A program made the position numbers and the translations under genes. A DNA stretch of 64,000 nt from Anabaena sp. 4-3 (GTDB lineage: Bacteria > Cyanobacteriota > Cyanobacteriia > Cyanobacteriales > Nostocaceae). Shown in pieces: positions 63,940 through 64,000 of this stretch; within the stretch, counting starts at the first letter, position 1, and every line of letters begins with the position of its first letter. The notes below the pieces were generated by a model. That model was given only the letters and a program-made list of their open reading frames with translations, ran no database searches and had not been told where the DNA came from. The stretch covers positions 1 to 64,000 of the forward strand of contig NZ_LUHJ01000067.1 in NCBI RefSeq assembly GCF_001597745.1, in the 5' to 3' direction.

Positions 63940-64000
63940 ATGGCACTTCAGCAACAGATTAAACACACAAACATAGCCCCATTGTTAAGCATCGGGATTT
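63940..64000 (+). CDS. Start of a probable family-2 glycosyltransferase (partial)
   Basis: ATG 63940 opens 20 codons to the window edge, reading MALQQQIKHTNIAPLLSIGI. The APLLSIGI end is how GT2-type glycosyltransferases usually begin, just before PVYN. The aminotransferase upstream is consistent with polysaccharide synthesis. Only the first 20 residues are available, so the call is tentative. Confidence 0.45.
   Translation, partial: MALQQQIKHTNIAPLLSIGI

Noticed and set aside
1-64000. tRNA, rRNA, tmRNA, Yfr1 or other known structured RNA
   Set aside because: No T-loop plus acceptor pairing, rRNA core, tmRNA tag reading frame or Yfr1 motif was found by eye in the spacers; a covariance search would decide.

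Overview
The window is chromosomal DNA from a filamentous, probably heterocyst-forming cyanobacterium of the Nostoc/Anabaena group. The evidence is the photosynthesis genes petE (plastocyanin) and psbV (cytochrome c550) side by side, many copies of the HIP1 palindrome GCGATCGC in genes and spacers, cyanobacteria-only families (DUF3285, DUF1802, DUF2887, IctB, the WGxxGxxG protein), and tandem short repeats (GGGGACT, TAATGAC and related units) of the STRR type known from Nostocales. The petE-psbV-permease order resembles, from memory, the all0258-all0261 region of Anabaena sp. PCC 7120.

Layout. 1-4.3 kb: a possible TnpB-type transposon tail, then a same-strand cluster prfB (with a programmed +1 frameshift), DUF3285, ybeY, dgkA, trpG and a Tat-exported metallo-beta-lactamase-fold protein. 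4.4-9.2 kb: a cation/proton antiporter fused to a universal-stress domain, a DUF2887 nuclease-like protein, and aspS. 9.4-18.2 kb: an SLH-domain protein, a PRC-barrel/DUF2382 stress protein, a secreted protein, a glutamate-cysteine ligase-like enzyme, the division pair ftsL-like/ftsI, and two small envelope proteins. 18.4-25.5 kb: glgB, a nucleotidyltransferase, an alpha/beta hydrolase, a HugZ-like protein and an SDR/CIA30 protein. 25.7-33.3 kb: petE, psbV and a sugar ABC importer whose two permease genes are separated from the binding-protein gene by two opposite-strand genes; no ATPase gene for it is present. 33.5-40.4 kb: MFS exporter, accD, prepilin peptidase, leuB, MscS channel. 40.7-48 kb: an ABC-2 exporter (one ATPase, two paralogous membrane proteins separated by three tandem 87-bp repeats), then a complete osmoprotectant ABC importer. 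48-54.6 kb: a GNAT/DUF1778 toxin-antitoxin pair, gamma-glutamyltransferase, DUF1802, an aldo/keto reductase and an EF-hand-like secreted protein. 54.8-64 kb: hydrolase, low-molecular-weight phosphatase, NarL-type regulator, smpB, a WGxxGxxG protein, ictB, a GAF sensor kinase lacking its phospho-accepting histidine, a DegT-type aminotransferase, and the first codons of a probable family-2 glycosyltransferase.

Most of this is ordinary housekeeping sequence. No CRISPR array, rRNA, recognisable tRNA or intact insertion sequence was found by eye. The unexplained material lies in spacers: a MITE-like element (four copies plus a relic, three of them between convergent genes), a GTTTGTAGTAAGG palindromic family (isolated, tandem and nested), a diverged 100-bp repeat present twice, heptamer/nonamer tandem repeats (one interrupted by a 44-bp insert), and three plus-strand intrinsic-terminator-like hairpins with no confident gene upstream. 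Among proteins, the degenerate histidine kinase at 60194-61774 is the most interesting.
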